64,000 bases of DNA from Colwellia psychrerythraea (GTDB taxonomy: Bacteria > Pseudomonadota > Gammaproteobacteria > Enterobacterales > Alteromonadaceae), in contig NZ_JQED01000047.1 in assembly GCF_000764225.1 (NCBI RefSeq), positions 124,001 to 188,000 of the forward strand, read 5' to 3'. Each line of letters starts with the position of its first letter. Position 1 is the first letter of the stretch. The notes under the pieces were generated by a model, which had not been told where the DNA came from, searched no databases, and worked only from the letters and a program-made list of their open reading frames with translations. Position numbers and translations under genes: made by a program. Shown piece by piece: positions 18,346 through 27,631 of the stretch.

Positions 18346-18685
18346 TTCGGAGTATTTTGGTTGCCCACTGCCTAAATTGCACGCCCCGCTGAGACTTGAC
18401 ACGGTAACCAACCGATATAATGATATCTAAATTAAAATGCTGAACTTGGTAGGTTTTCCCATCATCAGCAGTATGTGCATCTTTTGCACATACAGAACCT
18501 TTCTCTAATTCGCCTTCTTTAAATACATTATTAATATGCTTAGTGATAACCGAGCGTTCACGTCCAAATAGCTTGCAAATTTGAGCTTGCGACAACCAAA
18601 CGGTATTTTGCTGTAAAGCCACATCTAACAGCACTTCGCCATCAGCACTTTGAAATAGCTGTACTTGCTGGTCTTCAGTTATCAT
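18338..18685 (-). pseudogene. RhuM-family protein, truncated
   Basis: This 115-aa frame has the RhuM N-terminal domain: VWLSQAQICKLFGRERSVIT, then KHINNVFKEGELEKGSVCAK, IISVGYRVKSQRGVQFRQWA and TKILRNL. Full-length RhuM-family proteins are about 330 aa, so two-thirds are missing; it stops just after the QWAT segment where the DNA-binding domain ends. RhuM-like genes are common passengers of type I restriction loci. The remaining piece might still fold, but is most likely non-functional. Confidence 0.75.
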
Positions 18686-18713
18686 TATTGTTCCTTACAA
18701 CATAACTAGTTGA

Positions 18714-19274
18714 TTAACTGCCAATAGCCTGTTTTTTTTTAGAGCCTATACGTTCTATGATATTGTTTTCTTTTAACACATTTATTCGTCGCTCAATACT
18801 TCTTACCGCTTTACTAGTTTTATCTGCAAGTTGCGCATTCGTGATAAAACGATCAGCTTTGATGTGTGCCAAAATGTCTTCATCAAGTGATGATAATTTT
18901 AAACCGCCACTTATCCCGACATTTAAACCGACATTTTTACCTGGTAGCTCCGGTTTTAACTCCTGCTTTTGCTTCTGCTTTAACTCTGGTTTTTGCGCTG
19001 TACTTTCATCAATGGCATTGTGTGCTTCTTGCACTTCCCTCGGAGGAGCTATTACTCTTTTGCCATCCAGAATTGCAGTAATCTGCTCTTCAGACAAAGT
19101 ATTCCCTTCAATGGCTAGTGAGCCTTGCACTGTGCGCATACGGTTAACTTTACGTAAACGTAGTCGCTTTTCTTGCTCAAACTCGGCTGTTAAACGGCCA
19201 ACCGCTTCACTAATCTGAGCGACTAGCGTTAAGGTTTTGTTGGTTAGGGTGAATGGAGGAGAGTAGCTAGGCAT
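18714..19274 (-). pseudogene. Fic-family protein with its catalytic core deleted
   Basis: The frame (186 aa) keeps the Fic N-terminal domain, with the inhibitory helix motif GSLAIEGNTLSEEQITAILD and APPREVQEAHNAI. It then jumps straight to a Lys/Gln/Glu-rich linker (KPELKQKQKQELKPEL) and a C-terminal winged-helix (FITNAQLADKTSKAVRSIER). The whole Fic core with the HPFxxGNGR motif is absent; intact relatives are about 330-370 aa. The join is clean and in frame. AMPylation activity is therefore impossible; a residual DNA-binding role is conceivable. The linker repeat may have mediated the deletion. Confidence 0.8.
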
Positions 19275-19389
19275 GATGGGATAACCACTCTTGCAAGAGA
19301 TTACGTTCGGAAAAACCTAAAGCATCATCACCCCCCATGCCAAATAAGTCTTCCAATAAACGTTTATCTACCATTGATAAATTAGCCAT
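19267..19389 (-). pseudogene. Small chimeric gene remnant after hsdS
   Basis: A 40-aa frame beginning MANLSMVDKRLLEDLFGMGG. This is the start of a conserved small protein often found in type I restriction loci. It then runs into GFSERNLLQEWLSHHA. The second part resembles the N-terminus of the DUF4268 protein further downstream (GFSERNHLQEWLAYQ). It therefore looks like a recombination join of two genes, cut short just before the Fic relic. The start codon overlaps the end of hsdS by 8 bp. Confidence 0.6.
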
Positions 19390-20740
19390 TCACCACTGCC
19401 TTTTGATTGTTGGATAAATCGATTTCACCTGAGAGGAGTTTAGGAAGTAGCGCATCTCTTAAATCAGATAGGGTCACTGACTCTAATCTACACTCTATTT
19501 GCTTTTGAATAATTGATTCAATAATATCCAAATTGATTAAATCAGGTGTTGGAATAGCACATTTAGCTTCTGAGAGATGGCTCCTTTTGATGTGCCCCAT
19601 TGTTACAGCTTTATCGGCAGCAATTTGTATGAATTTTTCTAGATGATGCTTTGTCCACATGGTGTAAAACCACTTAGGGTAGTCTTTAGATGTTACTTTA
19701 AATAAGTGTTGATTTAATGCCGCTTTACCACCACACCAAGTATCAACAAGTAATGAGGCTGACCATGAAAAAACAACGACGCCATTATCTACAATGCAAC
19801 TAGGTTTTATTGAAGCTTTAGCAACTTCTTTTCCATCTGCAAAACCAGCTTTCAGTTGAGATATTTTAAGAACAGGTAAAAACTCTTCCCCTTCTTCTGG
19901 GCGAAACTTTTGAAGAGCCAAGCCATTTTGATAATGAGCGACTTCATCAAGAGCTTTAACTTCCCACCCCTCTGGTATTTCGCCTAACTCGCTTTCAACC
20001 AGTTGGTTGGGGAATAAGTCGGCAAGGGTTTGTAGTTGCTCGGTTGGAACAATATCACCCCCGCCGCTAATGGCGTTAATGGCGGCTTGTTGTTCTACCT
20101 TTTCTATCTCTTCTGGAGATGGGGTTTTTGCTATTTGCTCAGCGGTGGCAGTTGGCACCGCAGTTTCTGCTTTTGGGGCATAAGCAGCGAGCAGTGCTTC
20201 ACGGGCGGCAATTTTGGCTTTAACAGGTTCAAAATCAACAAACCAAGTTTTAAAAATCGCTTGAGCGATTTGTTCTAGGGTTTGGTTGATTTGACTATTG
20301 GATTCAATCTTGTCTTCCAACGTAGATAAGTTTTGCCCTATTGCAATTTGCTCTTTTTTATCAGAAGTTGAGTAAACTTCGAAAGGGTAAACAGCATTTC
20401 GATTCAAAGATTTTTGTGCGCTACCTGAATTAAACTGGTCAAAATCTATAGTTTTCAGTAAGTAGTATATATATCTTGGATCATTTCCTTTAAAGTCAGT
20501 GATATACAAGCATGTATTTAAAGGCCAAAAGTCCACGTCACAGTAGGATACTTCTCCCATAGAGTTCCCACTTCGCCCTACAACAACACCAGGGCCTAAA
20601 GTCTTTGATACATTATGAAACCCCGTTACCCCAGACGATCCCATGATAGGAGTATTTCCATCAATTCGTTTTTGAGATGGTAGGTCATGACCACGCTGAA
20701 GAGTGATTAGATCTCCTAAAGGTGTATTAGCCCAAGTCAT
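19382..20740 (-). CDS. hsdS: Type I restriction-modification, S (specificity) subunit
   Basis: A 452-aa specificity subunit that chooses the bipartite DNA target for both methylation and restriction. It has two target-recognition domains: residues 1-120 (MTWANTPLGDLITLQRGHDL, with SSGVTGFHN) and about 255-400 (IPEGWEVKALDEVAHYQNGL). Each is followed by a conserved helical spacer (IGQNLSTLEDKIESNSQINQ; LRDALLPKLLSGEIDL). An Ala/Glu/Pro-rich insert lies between the halves (AKIAAREALLAAYAPKAETA), as is common in HsdS. The start overlaps the end of hsdM by 14 bp. It appears complete. The recognised sequence cannot be predicted by eye. Confidence 0.93.
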   Translation of the reverse strand: MTWANTPLGDLITLQRGHDLPSQKRIDGNTPIMGSSGVTGFHNVSKTLGPGVVVGRSGNSMGEVSYCDVDFWPLNTCLYITDFKGNDPRYIYYLLKTIDFDQFNSGSAQKSLNRNAVYPFEVYSTSDKKEQIAIGQNLSTLEDKIESNSQINQTLEQIAQAIFKTWFVDFEPVKAKIAAREALLAAYAPKAETAVPTATAEQIAKTPSPEEIEKVEQQAAINAISGGGDIVPTEQLQTLADLFPNQLVESELGEIPEGWEVKALDEVAHYQNGLALQKFRPEEGEEFLPVLKISQLKAGFADGKEVAKASIKPSCIVDNGVVVFSWSASLLVDTWCGGKAALNQHLFKVTSKDYPKWFYTMWTKHHLEKFIQIAADKAVTMGHIKRSHLSEAKCAIPTPDLINLDIIESIIQKQIECRLESVTLSDLRDALLPKLLSGEIDLSNNQKAVVNG

Positions 20741-22487
20741 AACCTAGCCCCTTTAGGTTACCCTTAATCTGCTGCTCTAGCTTATCACTTTGTTCAAATT
20801 GATTTTTAAGCTGGCTAGTTAAGCGAGCCATTTTTTCGGCAAAGGCTTCGCCATCATCTTCAATTTCAGCTGCCCCTACATAACGACCTGGGGTTAGAAC
20901 AAAATCATGTTTTTCAATCTCAGCTAGTTTGACTGATTTACAAAAGCCAGCAACGTCCTCATAAGGGGCGCTAGGCTCAATGCACATACCTTCAACTTCG
21001 CTCTCTGCTTCGGCTTTTTCTTTCCAAGCCATAACAGTGTCCATACTTTGAAAGTCTTTCGACTGCCACTTATGGTAGGTTTCGGTTATTTGTAATAAAT
21101 CATCTTCTGCAAAATCTCGTAATACACGATCTTTCATATAACCAAGGTTACGGGCATCGATAAACAGCACTTCTCCGCTGCGATCTCTAAGCTGTTCACC
21201 TAAATCATTAGTGCGCGCTTTTTTATTCTTGGTTAAAAACCAAATACAGGCAGGGATTTGGGTATTGGTAAATAACTGCCCAGGCAAGGCGACCATACAT
21301 TCTACTAGGTCATTTTCAATGAGGGCTTTACGAATTGTGCCTTCGTTACTGGTATTTGAACTCATTGAACCATTGGCAAGTAATAAGCCCATAGAGCCAT
21401 TAGGCGCTAAGTGATGCAACATGTGCTGCATCCACGCAAAGTTGGCGTTATTACTTGGTGGTTGTCCGTATTGCCAACGCGGGTCGTCGTCACTTACGCC
21501 AACATCCCACTCTTTCATATTAAACGGCGGGTTTGCCATAATGTAGTCGGCACGTAAGTCTGGGTGTTGGTTGTGGGTGTAGGTACTGGCTGGCTCTTTA
21601 CCAAAATCAAAATCAATACCACGAATAACCATGTTCATTGCGGCTAGTTGCCATGTGGTGTGGTTATACTCTTGTCCGTAAATAGACACATCACCTATTT
21701 TACCGCCATGCTCAGTGATAAATTTCTCGGATTGTACAAAGAAACCACCACTGCCCATAGCAGGGTCATAAACACGCCCTTTAAACGGTTCAAGCATTTC
21801 AACTATTAAGCTAACAATCGATTTTGGCGTGTAGAATTGACCGCCTTTTTTACCTTCAGCTAAGGCAAATTGGCCTAAGAAATATTCGTAAACATGACCA
21901 AGTATGTCTTTTGAGTTCATACTGACGTGGCTAAAGGGAACGGTTGCAATTAAGTCGATTAATTCAGCGAGCTTGGTTTGGTCAATTTTTAAGGTGGTGT
22001 ACTGTTTGTTTAATACGCCTTTTAGTTTTGAGTTGTCTTTTTCAATAACGTCTAAGGCGTTATCGATAAGTTGACCTACTGAACGTAACTTACTTCCTTT
22101 GCTAGTCTCAATCTCACCACCAATAACCACTTTGTTGTTGTTTTGCAGGAATGACCAACGGGCTTCAATTGGCACCCAAAATACATTTTGCTCGGTATAA
22201 AAGTCTCGTACTTCAAGCTCAGCATTTACTTCGCTAATGTAGTCAGGATCTTCAATACCTGCATCAAAATCGCTTGGGTCAATAAAATAATCATTAGCTT
22301 CATCTGAAAACTGTTTTTTAAGCTCATCTCGTCGTATATCAAAGGCATCACTGGTGTATTTTAAAAACACTAAACCAAGCATTACATGTTTGTAGTGCGC
22401 GGCATCTAAAGCAGGCAGTAATTTATTAGCTGCTGTCCATAGCTTTTTTTCTAAGTTGTTTAAAAATTCTTGCTCATCAAAATTCAT
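20727..22487 (-). CDS. hsdM: Type I restriction-modification, M (methyltransferase) subunit
   Basis: A 586-aa N6-adenine DNA methyltransferase subunit. The N-terminal helical domain (FLNNLEKKLWTAANKLLPAL) precedes the catalytic domain. SAM-binding motif I is seen as VYDPAMGSGGFFVQ and the catalytic motif IV as NPPF (Asn319, context ADYIMANPPFNMKEWDV). Length is slightly above the usual 500-540 aa. It is the first of the hsd genes on this strand, with hsdS overlapping its end. The order M-S-(accessory genes)-R is typical of type I loci with cargo genes. The gene is intact. Confidence 0.95.
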   Translation of the reverse strand: MNFDEQEFLNNLEKKLWTAANKLLPALDAAHYKHVMLGLVFLKYTSDAFDIRRDELKKQFSDEANDYFIDPSDFDAGIEDPDYISEVNAELEVRDFYTEQNVFWVPIEARWSFLQNNNKVVIGGEIETSKGSKLRSVGQLIDNALDVIEKDNSKLKGVLNKQYTTLKIDQTKLAELIDLIATVPFSHVSMNSKDILGHVYEYFLGQFALAEGKKGGQFYTPKSIVSLIVEMLEPFKGRVYDPAMGSGGFFVQSEKFITEHGGKIGDVSIYGQEYNHTTWQLAAMNMVIRGIDFDFGKEPASTYTHNQHPDLRADYIMANPPFNMKEWDVGVSDDDPRWQYGQPPSNNANFAWMQHMLHHLAPNGSMGLLLANGSMSSNTSNEGTIRKALIENDLVECMVALPGQLFTNTQIPACIWFLTKNKKARTNDLGEQLRDRSGEVLFIDARNLGYMKDRVLRDFAEDDLLQITETYHKWQSKDFQSMDTVMAWKEKAEAESEVEGMCIEPSAPYEDVAGFCKSVKLAEIEKHDFVLTPGRYVGAAEIEDDGEAFAEKMARLTSQLKNQFEQSDKLEQQIKGNLKGLGYDLG

Positions 22488-22554
22488 TGAGTCTTTGTCC
22501 TTAAATTAATGCAGCGCTTCATTTATAGAGGAACACTACTTAATACTGTATCGG

Positions 22555-23112
22555 CTAACCAATTTTTGGTAGCTTGGTTAATAATTCGGTCATGGCTTTT
22601 ATCGGCCAAAGGCATTCTTTTTGCCCTTTGATATTACATGGGCGATCACTGAGCCAGGCGGACGTTGAATACAGCGCAATATCATCAAAGTGTTGTCCGT
22701 TATGTTTTAGGTTCCAGTCTAATTCTTCGGCCATAAGACGCATTGTGCCTTGAACAGAGCGGTTGCATTGGGTATCAAATTGGGTATCTAGTTGTTGAGA
22801 GTATTGAGTAAAATAACGCGCGGCTTTATCAACCAATGCTATGTCTACCCCTGCTTTTATTAAGCTATTAATAAAAACATCTTGCATGTGTAATTCAAAC
22901 TCAGCCAAGTGTTTTTTGGTCATGTTAGGTACAAATACCGCGTAACGAGTCGCATCATGTACCGCTATTACGCACTGTTTACGCTGTACGGTAATAATAT
23001 TGGCATGCCAGTGTTGCCACTCGTTTAATAAGCCAATGGCGATTTGTTGGTTTTGTTTATTGGTATTTTCGGGTAATTTGCTAGCTAACTTTTTAGTGCA
23101 GTGGATGATCAT
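22555..23112 (-). CDS. DUF6933-type protein of unknown function
   Basis: A protein of 185 aa. It opens MIIHCTKKLASKLPE and continues WQHWHANIITVQRKQCVIAV, HDATRYAVFVPNMTKK. This start (MIIHCTKKL, SWHANLI-like, NRKKT-like, N/DRYxVVV) is the pattern of the DUF6933 family as I know it. The biochemical role is not known. It overlaps the WYL regulator by 4 bp (ATGA), so the pair is translated together, and lies directly before hsdM with the same orientation. The linkage suggests a helper or sensor role in the defence island, which is inference. Confidence 0.65.
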   Translation of the reverse strand: MIIHCTKKLASKLPENTNKQNQQIAIGLLNEWQHWHANIITVQRKQCVIAVHDATRYAVFVPNMTKKHLAEFELHMQDVFINSLIKAGVDIALVDKAARYFTQYSQQLDTQFDTQCNRSVQGTMRLMAEELDWNLKHNGQHFDDIALYSTSAWLSDRPCNIKGQKECLWPIKAMTELLTKLPKIG

Positions 23113-24020
23113 GCTTCGCCCTCAGCTGTGCTGTCTTCTTCATGCCCAGGGGCTATGGTTAAGTTTTCTGCGCCGTATAAGGTTTGTTGATTGCGTAACC
23201 AGAGTTGATACTCGCCACCGAGTAGAAAGGCTTCTTTAGTGCAATCTACATTCCAACGCCTTAGTAAGTAGCCCGCCATTGCCGCACGAATGTTTATTTC
23301 GAGCATGCCTTTGTCCATACCATAATCCAACTCAATTGCTGTAGGGTGTTTTACGTTTTTAGGGTGTGGTACAAGTTGTAATGGCATCATGCGAAGCCAT
23401 TGGTGATCTGCCATTTTGTTTTCATGGCGTTCTGGCTGAGGCTCTAAAATAGTCACCTTGCTAATTCGCGTTAAAACAAAATCTCTAAAGCTATTGGTTT
23501 TTCTATCAAAGGCACGAATATGCCAACGAAGACCATTATCAACGATTGAGTGCGGCACTAACTCCCTTGCTTTTGAACCCGATGAAAGTGACGTGTAAAT
23601 AACACTGACTGCTTTGTTGTTTAGCACGGCTTGCACCAACTTAGCGACAATAAATATATCAGGTACATTCAACTGGCTTGGTGCCTCGACGGGGAAATCA
23701 ATATCGCCAACGGCATCAAAACCATCACTTATTTGGTGAGCTAGTTTTGCTAAAGTTTTACGGGGATCATGCTTGAAGAGTGGTTTAAAATTTTTTGTTT
23801 GGAAGTAACGTTTTGTTGCATTGTCGTAAGTAAGGTTTTTAGGGCAATGCTCTTTATAAAGGTTAAAATCGCGTGATGCAGCAGATAACCCCATTTCAAA
23901 TCGGTTTATTACTTCTATTCTTGAAATATGCCCCTGAAAAAGCAGGCGAAAATCAATGTAGGCTAAGCGCTGCCTTTGCGCGTAGCTAATGTCATCTAAC
24001 TGGGTTGGTGATTTGTCCAC
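23109..24020 (-). CDS. WYL-domain transcriptional regulator (BrxR/CapW-like)
   Basis: A 303-aa protein with an N-terminal winged helix (QRQRLAYIDFRLLFQGHISR, EVINRFEMGLSAASRDFNLY), a central WYL domain (NNKAVSVIYTSLSSGSKARE, VPHSIVDNGLRWHIRAFDRK) and a C-terminal WCX-like extension. This three-part build matches the BrxR/CapW group, dimeric repressors that sit in front of BREX, CBASS and restriction operons and release them when a signal binds the WYL domain. Here it is the first gene of the minus-strand restriction series. By analogy it should repress the operon's promoter, which would lie in the gene-free stretch 24021-24144. The signal is unknown. Confidence 0.8.
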   Translation of the reverse strand: MDKSPTQLDDISYAQRQRLAYIDFRLLFQGHISRIEVINRFEMGLSAASRDFNLYKEHCPKNLTYDNATKRYFQTKNFKPLFKHDPRKTLAKLAHQISDGFDAVGDIDFPVEAPSQLNVPDIFIVAKLVQAVLNNKAVSVIYTSLSSGSKARELVPHSIVDNGLRWHIRAFDRKTNSFRDFVLTRISKVTILEPQPERHENKMADHQWLRMMPLQLVPHPKNVKHPTAIELDYGMDKGMLEINIRAAMAGYLLRRWNVDCTKEAFLLGGEYQLWLRNQQTLYGAENLTIAPGHEEDSTAEGEA

Positions 24021-24144
24021 TTATGATCATCCACTGGTTATTACACTTTTACATTATGAACATCAGTGTGACTTAAAATAAACCGAACCTCAATTGGTAT
24101 TTTGTTTTTGTTTGTAAAATAAAGAAGCTCAAGGCACTGACTAC
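24021..24144 (-). promoter_or_regulatory. Probable promoter region of the restriction island
   Basis: The short gene-free piece upstream of the WYL regulator, bounded by a family A repeat. It is AT-rich (TATTTTGTTTTTGTTTGTAA) and should hold the promoter and any operator for the regulator. No clear palindrome could be picked with confidence. Confidence 0.35.
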
Positions 24145-24408
24145 TATACCCATTACCATTCAATATGCATGTTTCAGAGCGGTTGAACGATTTCAATTCA
24201 AGGCGCATTGATGAAGGAATGGTTATTCCCTGCTAAGTCACTGCAGCGAAGAAATGGAATTGCTCAAACGCTTCTACGATGGGTTTAAAATGACTTTATG
24301 CTGCGGTAAATAATCAAAACATAGAGTGACTATGCTTAAATTATTCTCCTTGCCTAAAGGCATTTTAATTCCCACTGAAATCGAGCATTTTGAATGGTAA
24401 CGGGTATA
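24145..24408 (+). repeat. Long intergenic repeat, family A copy 2 (264 bp)
   Basis: It starts TATACCCATTACCATTC (one base off the other copies) and ends GAATGGTAACGGGTATA. It is the same length and orientation as copies at 8740 and 43404. It lies between the restriction island and the beta-galactosidase operon, so copies 1 and 2 bracket GH89 plus the whole island as direct repeats. Confidence 0.85.
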
Positions 24409-24502
24409 TAAGTGGGTTATTGACAAAATATCGACTGGAAAAAATCCAGTCGATATACTTTGAAACGAGCCAAGCCCTGCTTTTTACAGGACAATATTTA
24501 TA

Positions 24503-27500
24503 CTATTTTACAGAAATAGCGCGTAACCGAAATGTATATTGGTAAGATTTGGCTGGTAACAGATATTTTTTCATTGGCCAAGAGCGCCAACTATCAATAC
24601 TACCCAAACCCATTTGTTGGTGATCAATATCAAGTTCAACAAGATCTCGCGCGTGAATTTGGCCTGCGTGTTTTTGTTTTTTAATATTGTCTGCACCCAA
24701 ACCTAGTTCTGCAAGGGTATAGTTTAACGCACTCATATTCAGTAAGCCCTCACCTTCAATAGCAAGTCCAAAACCCTCTTCGTTGGTGATTTCCAACCAA
24801 CGCACATCCGTTTTATTACCGACTTCCTGTGGGCGAATATAAGGATGATATTGCTCAGCTACCGTACTTTGATATATGCCAACTAGGGCACTGAGTTTTC
24901 TATCAAAATAAGACTCATGAGGCCCACGACCATACCATTTAAGTTGCGTGAAAGTGGCTGGCAATTGCATTGTCATACCAAATTTAGGTAATACTGGCAG
25001 TGCTTTGGCAGTGCCAACTGTGAAGCTATTATCTACCTCCACCATACCGTCAGCATAAATGCTGTAAGTGCTGCTATAGTTTGCACCTGCTAACAATTGA
25101 TAATCAGCTTTAGCGATAATTTTATTATCTGAGACACTAATCCAGTTAAAGTCAGTAAGACGAGCATTTTTCCATGCATCACGCCATATGCCAAGCTTGT
25201 TATGAATTCCAGCACCATAGTCATTATCTGTAATAGGGCGCCAGAAGTTAGGCACTAGTGGCTTAAGCATTAATTCATTGTCAGCAATGGTGTAAGAGTC
25301 TAGCGCTCCACTTTCAAGATTAAAGCGCACAGTGAAGCGCTCTGCTCCATTATGCCCAGTAATAGTAGCCTTGCTTTTATCAAATGACAGTAACCCTTCT
25401 GAATGTTGACCCTGTTCACCAACAATAGTCGCATGGGGATTACTCAGCGCGATTTGATCTTTAGCAAGTTCATGAGCTATTGCTAAGAAAGGCTGCGCGC
25501 CCTTAAGTTTGAAACTGGCATTGATAAAATACTCTACACCGGCTTTCATTTCCGTTGAAAATGGAATTGTAATTGTTGTTTTTGTGCTTGGCTCAGAGGA
25601 AAGCTCTTCAATAATACCTTGCTCAACAACAACACCATTTGCGATCACCTGCCAATGTAGCGCAACCGATGATAAATCGGTAAAAGTAAACTCGTTGTGT
25701 AGTTCAAACTGTTTGCTTGACTGATCTGTCATGCGTAACCAAATATTTTGGTATACCTTTTTGACTTCTTCAAGTGCAGGGCTAGGACGTCGATCTGGCA
25801 TCACTAAACCGTTATTAAGAAAGTTATTATCGCTAGGCGTGCCTTCTGGACCAAAGTCACCGCCATAAGCAAAATAGCGCTCACCGTTTTCTTGCACCAA
25901 TAACCCTTGGTCAACCCAGTCCCAGATAAAACCACCCTGTAAGCTAGGGTACTCTCGGATAGTATCCCAGTAATCGGTCAAGTTCCCCATACTATTTCCC
26001 ATCGCATGAGCATATTCACACATGATCAATGGGCGGTAAGGTTTACTCTGAGCGTATTCAATCAACTGTTCTACTCGCGAATACATAGGCACAACAAGAT
26101 CGGTATGCGCGGCTTCTTCGGCTCGCTCATATTGTACTGGTCGGGTTTTATCTTGGTGCTTCATCCACTGATAAGCCGCTTGAAAGTTGACGCCGTCTCC
26201 TGCTTCATTACCCAGTGACCATATAATGATGGACGGATGATTTTTGTCTCGTTCAAACATGCGCTCAATTCGCTCTAAGTGAGCGTGTTGCCACGCCTTT
26301 TTCTTCGCTAATGAACGTTCGCCATATCCCAAACCGTGTGACTCTACATTGGCTTCATCCACTACGTACAAGCCGTATTGATCAGTTAACTCATACCAGC
26401 GAGGATCATTTGGATAATGAGAAGTACGCACCGCATTGATGTTATTTTGCTTCATCAACTTTATGTCTTCAATCATTGACGCTTCTGAAATGACGTGCCC
26501 AGTAATCGGATCATGCTCATGACGGTTTACCCCTTTAAGTAATACAGGTTTGCCGTTAATCAATAATTGCCCACCTCTGATTTCAGAGGTTCTAAAACCT
26601 ACTTTTGAGCGGATCACCTGGAGAGTATTGTCGCCCTCAGCTAAGGTTATTTGCAAATTGTAGAGATTAGGATGCTCTGCTGACCATTGAGCAACATCAG
26701 TAATGGTATGATTAAAGTGGCTATTGTCATTTGCTGGCTTTGAGGCAGTATAAAGCGTTTGCCCATGCAAATCTGCCAACTGAACACTGACGGTTGCTGT
26801 CTGGCTAGCCAGCTCAGAGAAGTCGAGCGCTAAATCAAACAAGCCATCTTTGTAACTCGTGTCTAATGCGGCGGTAACCGTATAGTCTTTAATCTGACTT
26901 TTTGGTGTCGCGTAGAGATAAACATCTCGCTCAATACCGCTAATTCGCCAAAAATCTTGTGCTTCAAGATAAGAGCCATCGCTCCAGCGATACACTTCCA
27001 GCGCGATGATATTTTCACCTGGGTGGACAAATTGGGTTATATCAAACTCAGCCGGTAATTTACTGCCTTGGCTGTAACCTACTTGTTTACCATTAACCCA
27101 AATATAAAAGGCTGATTTTACCGCCCCTAGATGAATGTAGATATTTTGTCCTTGCCACTGTTCGCTCAATGTCACTGTCTTACGATAAGAGCCAACAGGG
27201 TTATAACCATTAGGAATATCTGGCGGTGTTGGGTTATCCATGTTGAAAGGGAATGATGGATTGACATAAATAGGAATGCCATAACCGTTAAGTTCCCAGT
27301 TTGCGGGTACGGCAAGTTCAGGCCAGGATGAATCGTTAAAGGCTACCTGATAAAAGTTTTCTGGTCGATCACTGGGGTCTCTCACCCAATTAAACTTCCA
27401 CAAGCCATTAAGTGATAAAAAGTTTTTCGATTGATGCTTGTTATTCGCCTTGGCAAGCGTCTCACTTTCAAAGGCAAAAAACGAAGCCCTTGCAGGCAAT

Positions 27501-27631
27501 TTGTTAATGCCGACCACCGCTGGATTTTCTAATTCCGGCTTTAAGTCTGACGGCTCTGGCCCCTGAGACAAAATGCAGCCTTGTAAGGCCAATAAAGATA
27601 ATAACATTACTGTATAGCAACGTTTCATCAC
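24503..27631 (-). CDS. Beta-galactosidase (GH2), lipoprotein
   Basis: A 1042-aa GH2 enzyme that releases terminal beta-linked galactose. The N-terminus MMKRCYTVMLLSLLALQGCI has a lipobox (LQGC), so it is probably anchored in a membrane facing the periplasm or outside. Domain order is jelly-roll sugar-binding, immunoglobulin-like, TIM barrel, immunoglobulin-like and a C-terminal 'beta-gal small chain' domain, as in LacZ. The acid/base is Glu476 (SLGNEAGDG) and the nucleophile Glu539 (MCEYAHAMGNSMG). GGAG precedes the start. It is last in a minus-strand set with SapC, TonB receptor and halogenase, which suits processing of galactose-containing oligosaccharides after uptake. Confidence 0.93.
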   Translation of the reverse strand: MMKRCYTVMLLSLLALQGCILSQGPEPSDLKPELENPAVVGINKLPARASFFAFESETLAKANNKHQSKNFLSLNGLWKFNWVRDPSDRPENFYQVAFNDSSWPELAVPANWELNGYGIPIYVNPSFPFNMDNPTPPDIPNGYNPVGSYRKTVTLSEQWQGQNIYIHLGAVKSAFYIWVNGKQVGYSQGSKLPAEFDITQFVHPGENIIALEVYRWSDGSYLEAQDFWRISGIERDVYLYATPKSQIKDYTVTAALDTSYKDGLFDLALDFSELASQTATVSVQLADLHGQTLYTASKPANDNSHFNHTITDVAQWSAEHPNLYNLQITLAEGDNTLQVIRSKVGFRTSEIRGGQLLINGKPVLLKGVNRHEHDPITGHVISEASMIEDIKLMKQNNINAVRTSHYPNDPRWYELTDQYGLYVVDEANVESHGLGYGERSLAKKKAWQHAHLERIERMFERDKNHPSIIIWSLGNEAGDGVNFQAAYQWMKHQDKTRPVQYERAEEAAHTDLVVPMYSRVEQLIEYAQSKPYRPLIMCEYAHAMGNSMGNLTDYWDTIREYPSLQGGFIWDWVDQGLLVQENGERYFAYGGDFGPEGTPSDNNFLNNGLVMPDRRPSPALEEVKKVYQNIWLRMTDQSSKQFELHNEFTFTDLSSVALHWQVIANGVVVEQGIIEELSSEPSTKTTITIPFSTEMKAGVEYFINASFKLKGAQPFLAIAHELAKDQIALSNPHATIVGEQGQHSEGLLSFDKSKATITGHNGAERFTVRFNLESGALDSYTIADNELMLKPLVPNFWRPITDNDYGAGIHNKLGIWRDAWKNARLTDFNWISVSDNKIIAKADYQLLAGANYSSTYSIYADGMVEVDNSFTVGTAKALPVLPKFGMTMQLPATFTQLKWYGRGPHESYFDRKLSALVGIYQSTVAEQYHPYIRPQEVGNKTDVRWLEITNEEGFGLAIEGEGLLNMSALNYTLAELGLGADNIKKQKHAGQIHARDLVELDIDHQQMGLGSIDSWRSWPMKKYLLPAKSYQYTFRLRAISVK

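Noticed and set aside
14911..18685. hsdR and the RhuM fragment both begin MITEDQ
   Set aside because: The shared start is only six residues and the DNA around it differs; chance or very old recombination cannot be told apart, so no claim is made.
24021..24144. A clear operator for the WYL regulator
   Set aside because: No convincing palindrome could be picked by eye, so only a promoter region is listed.
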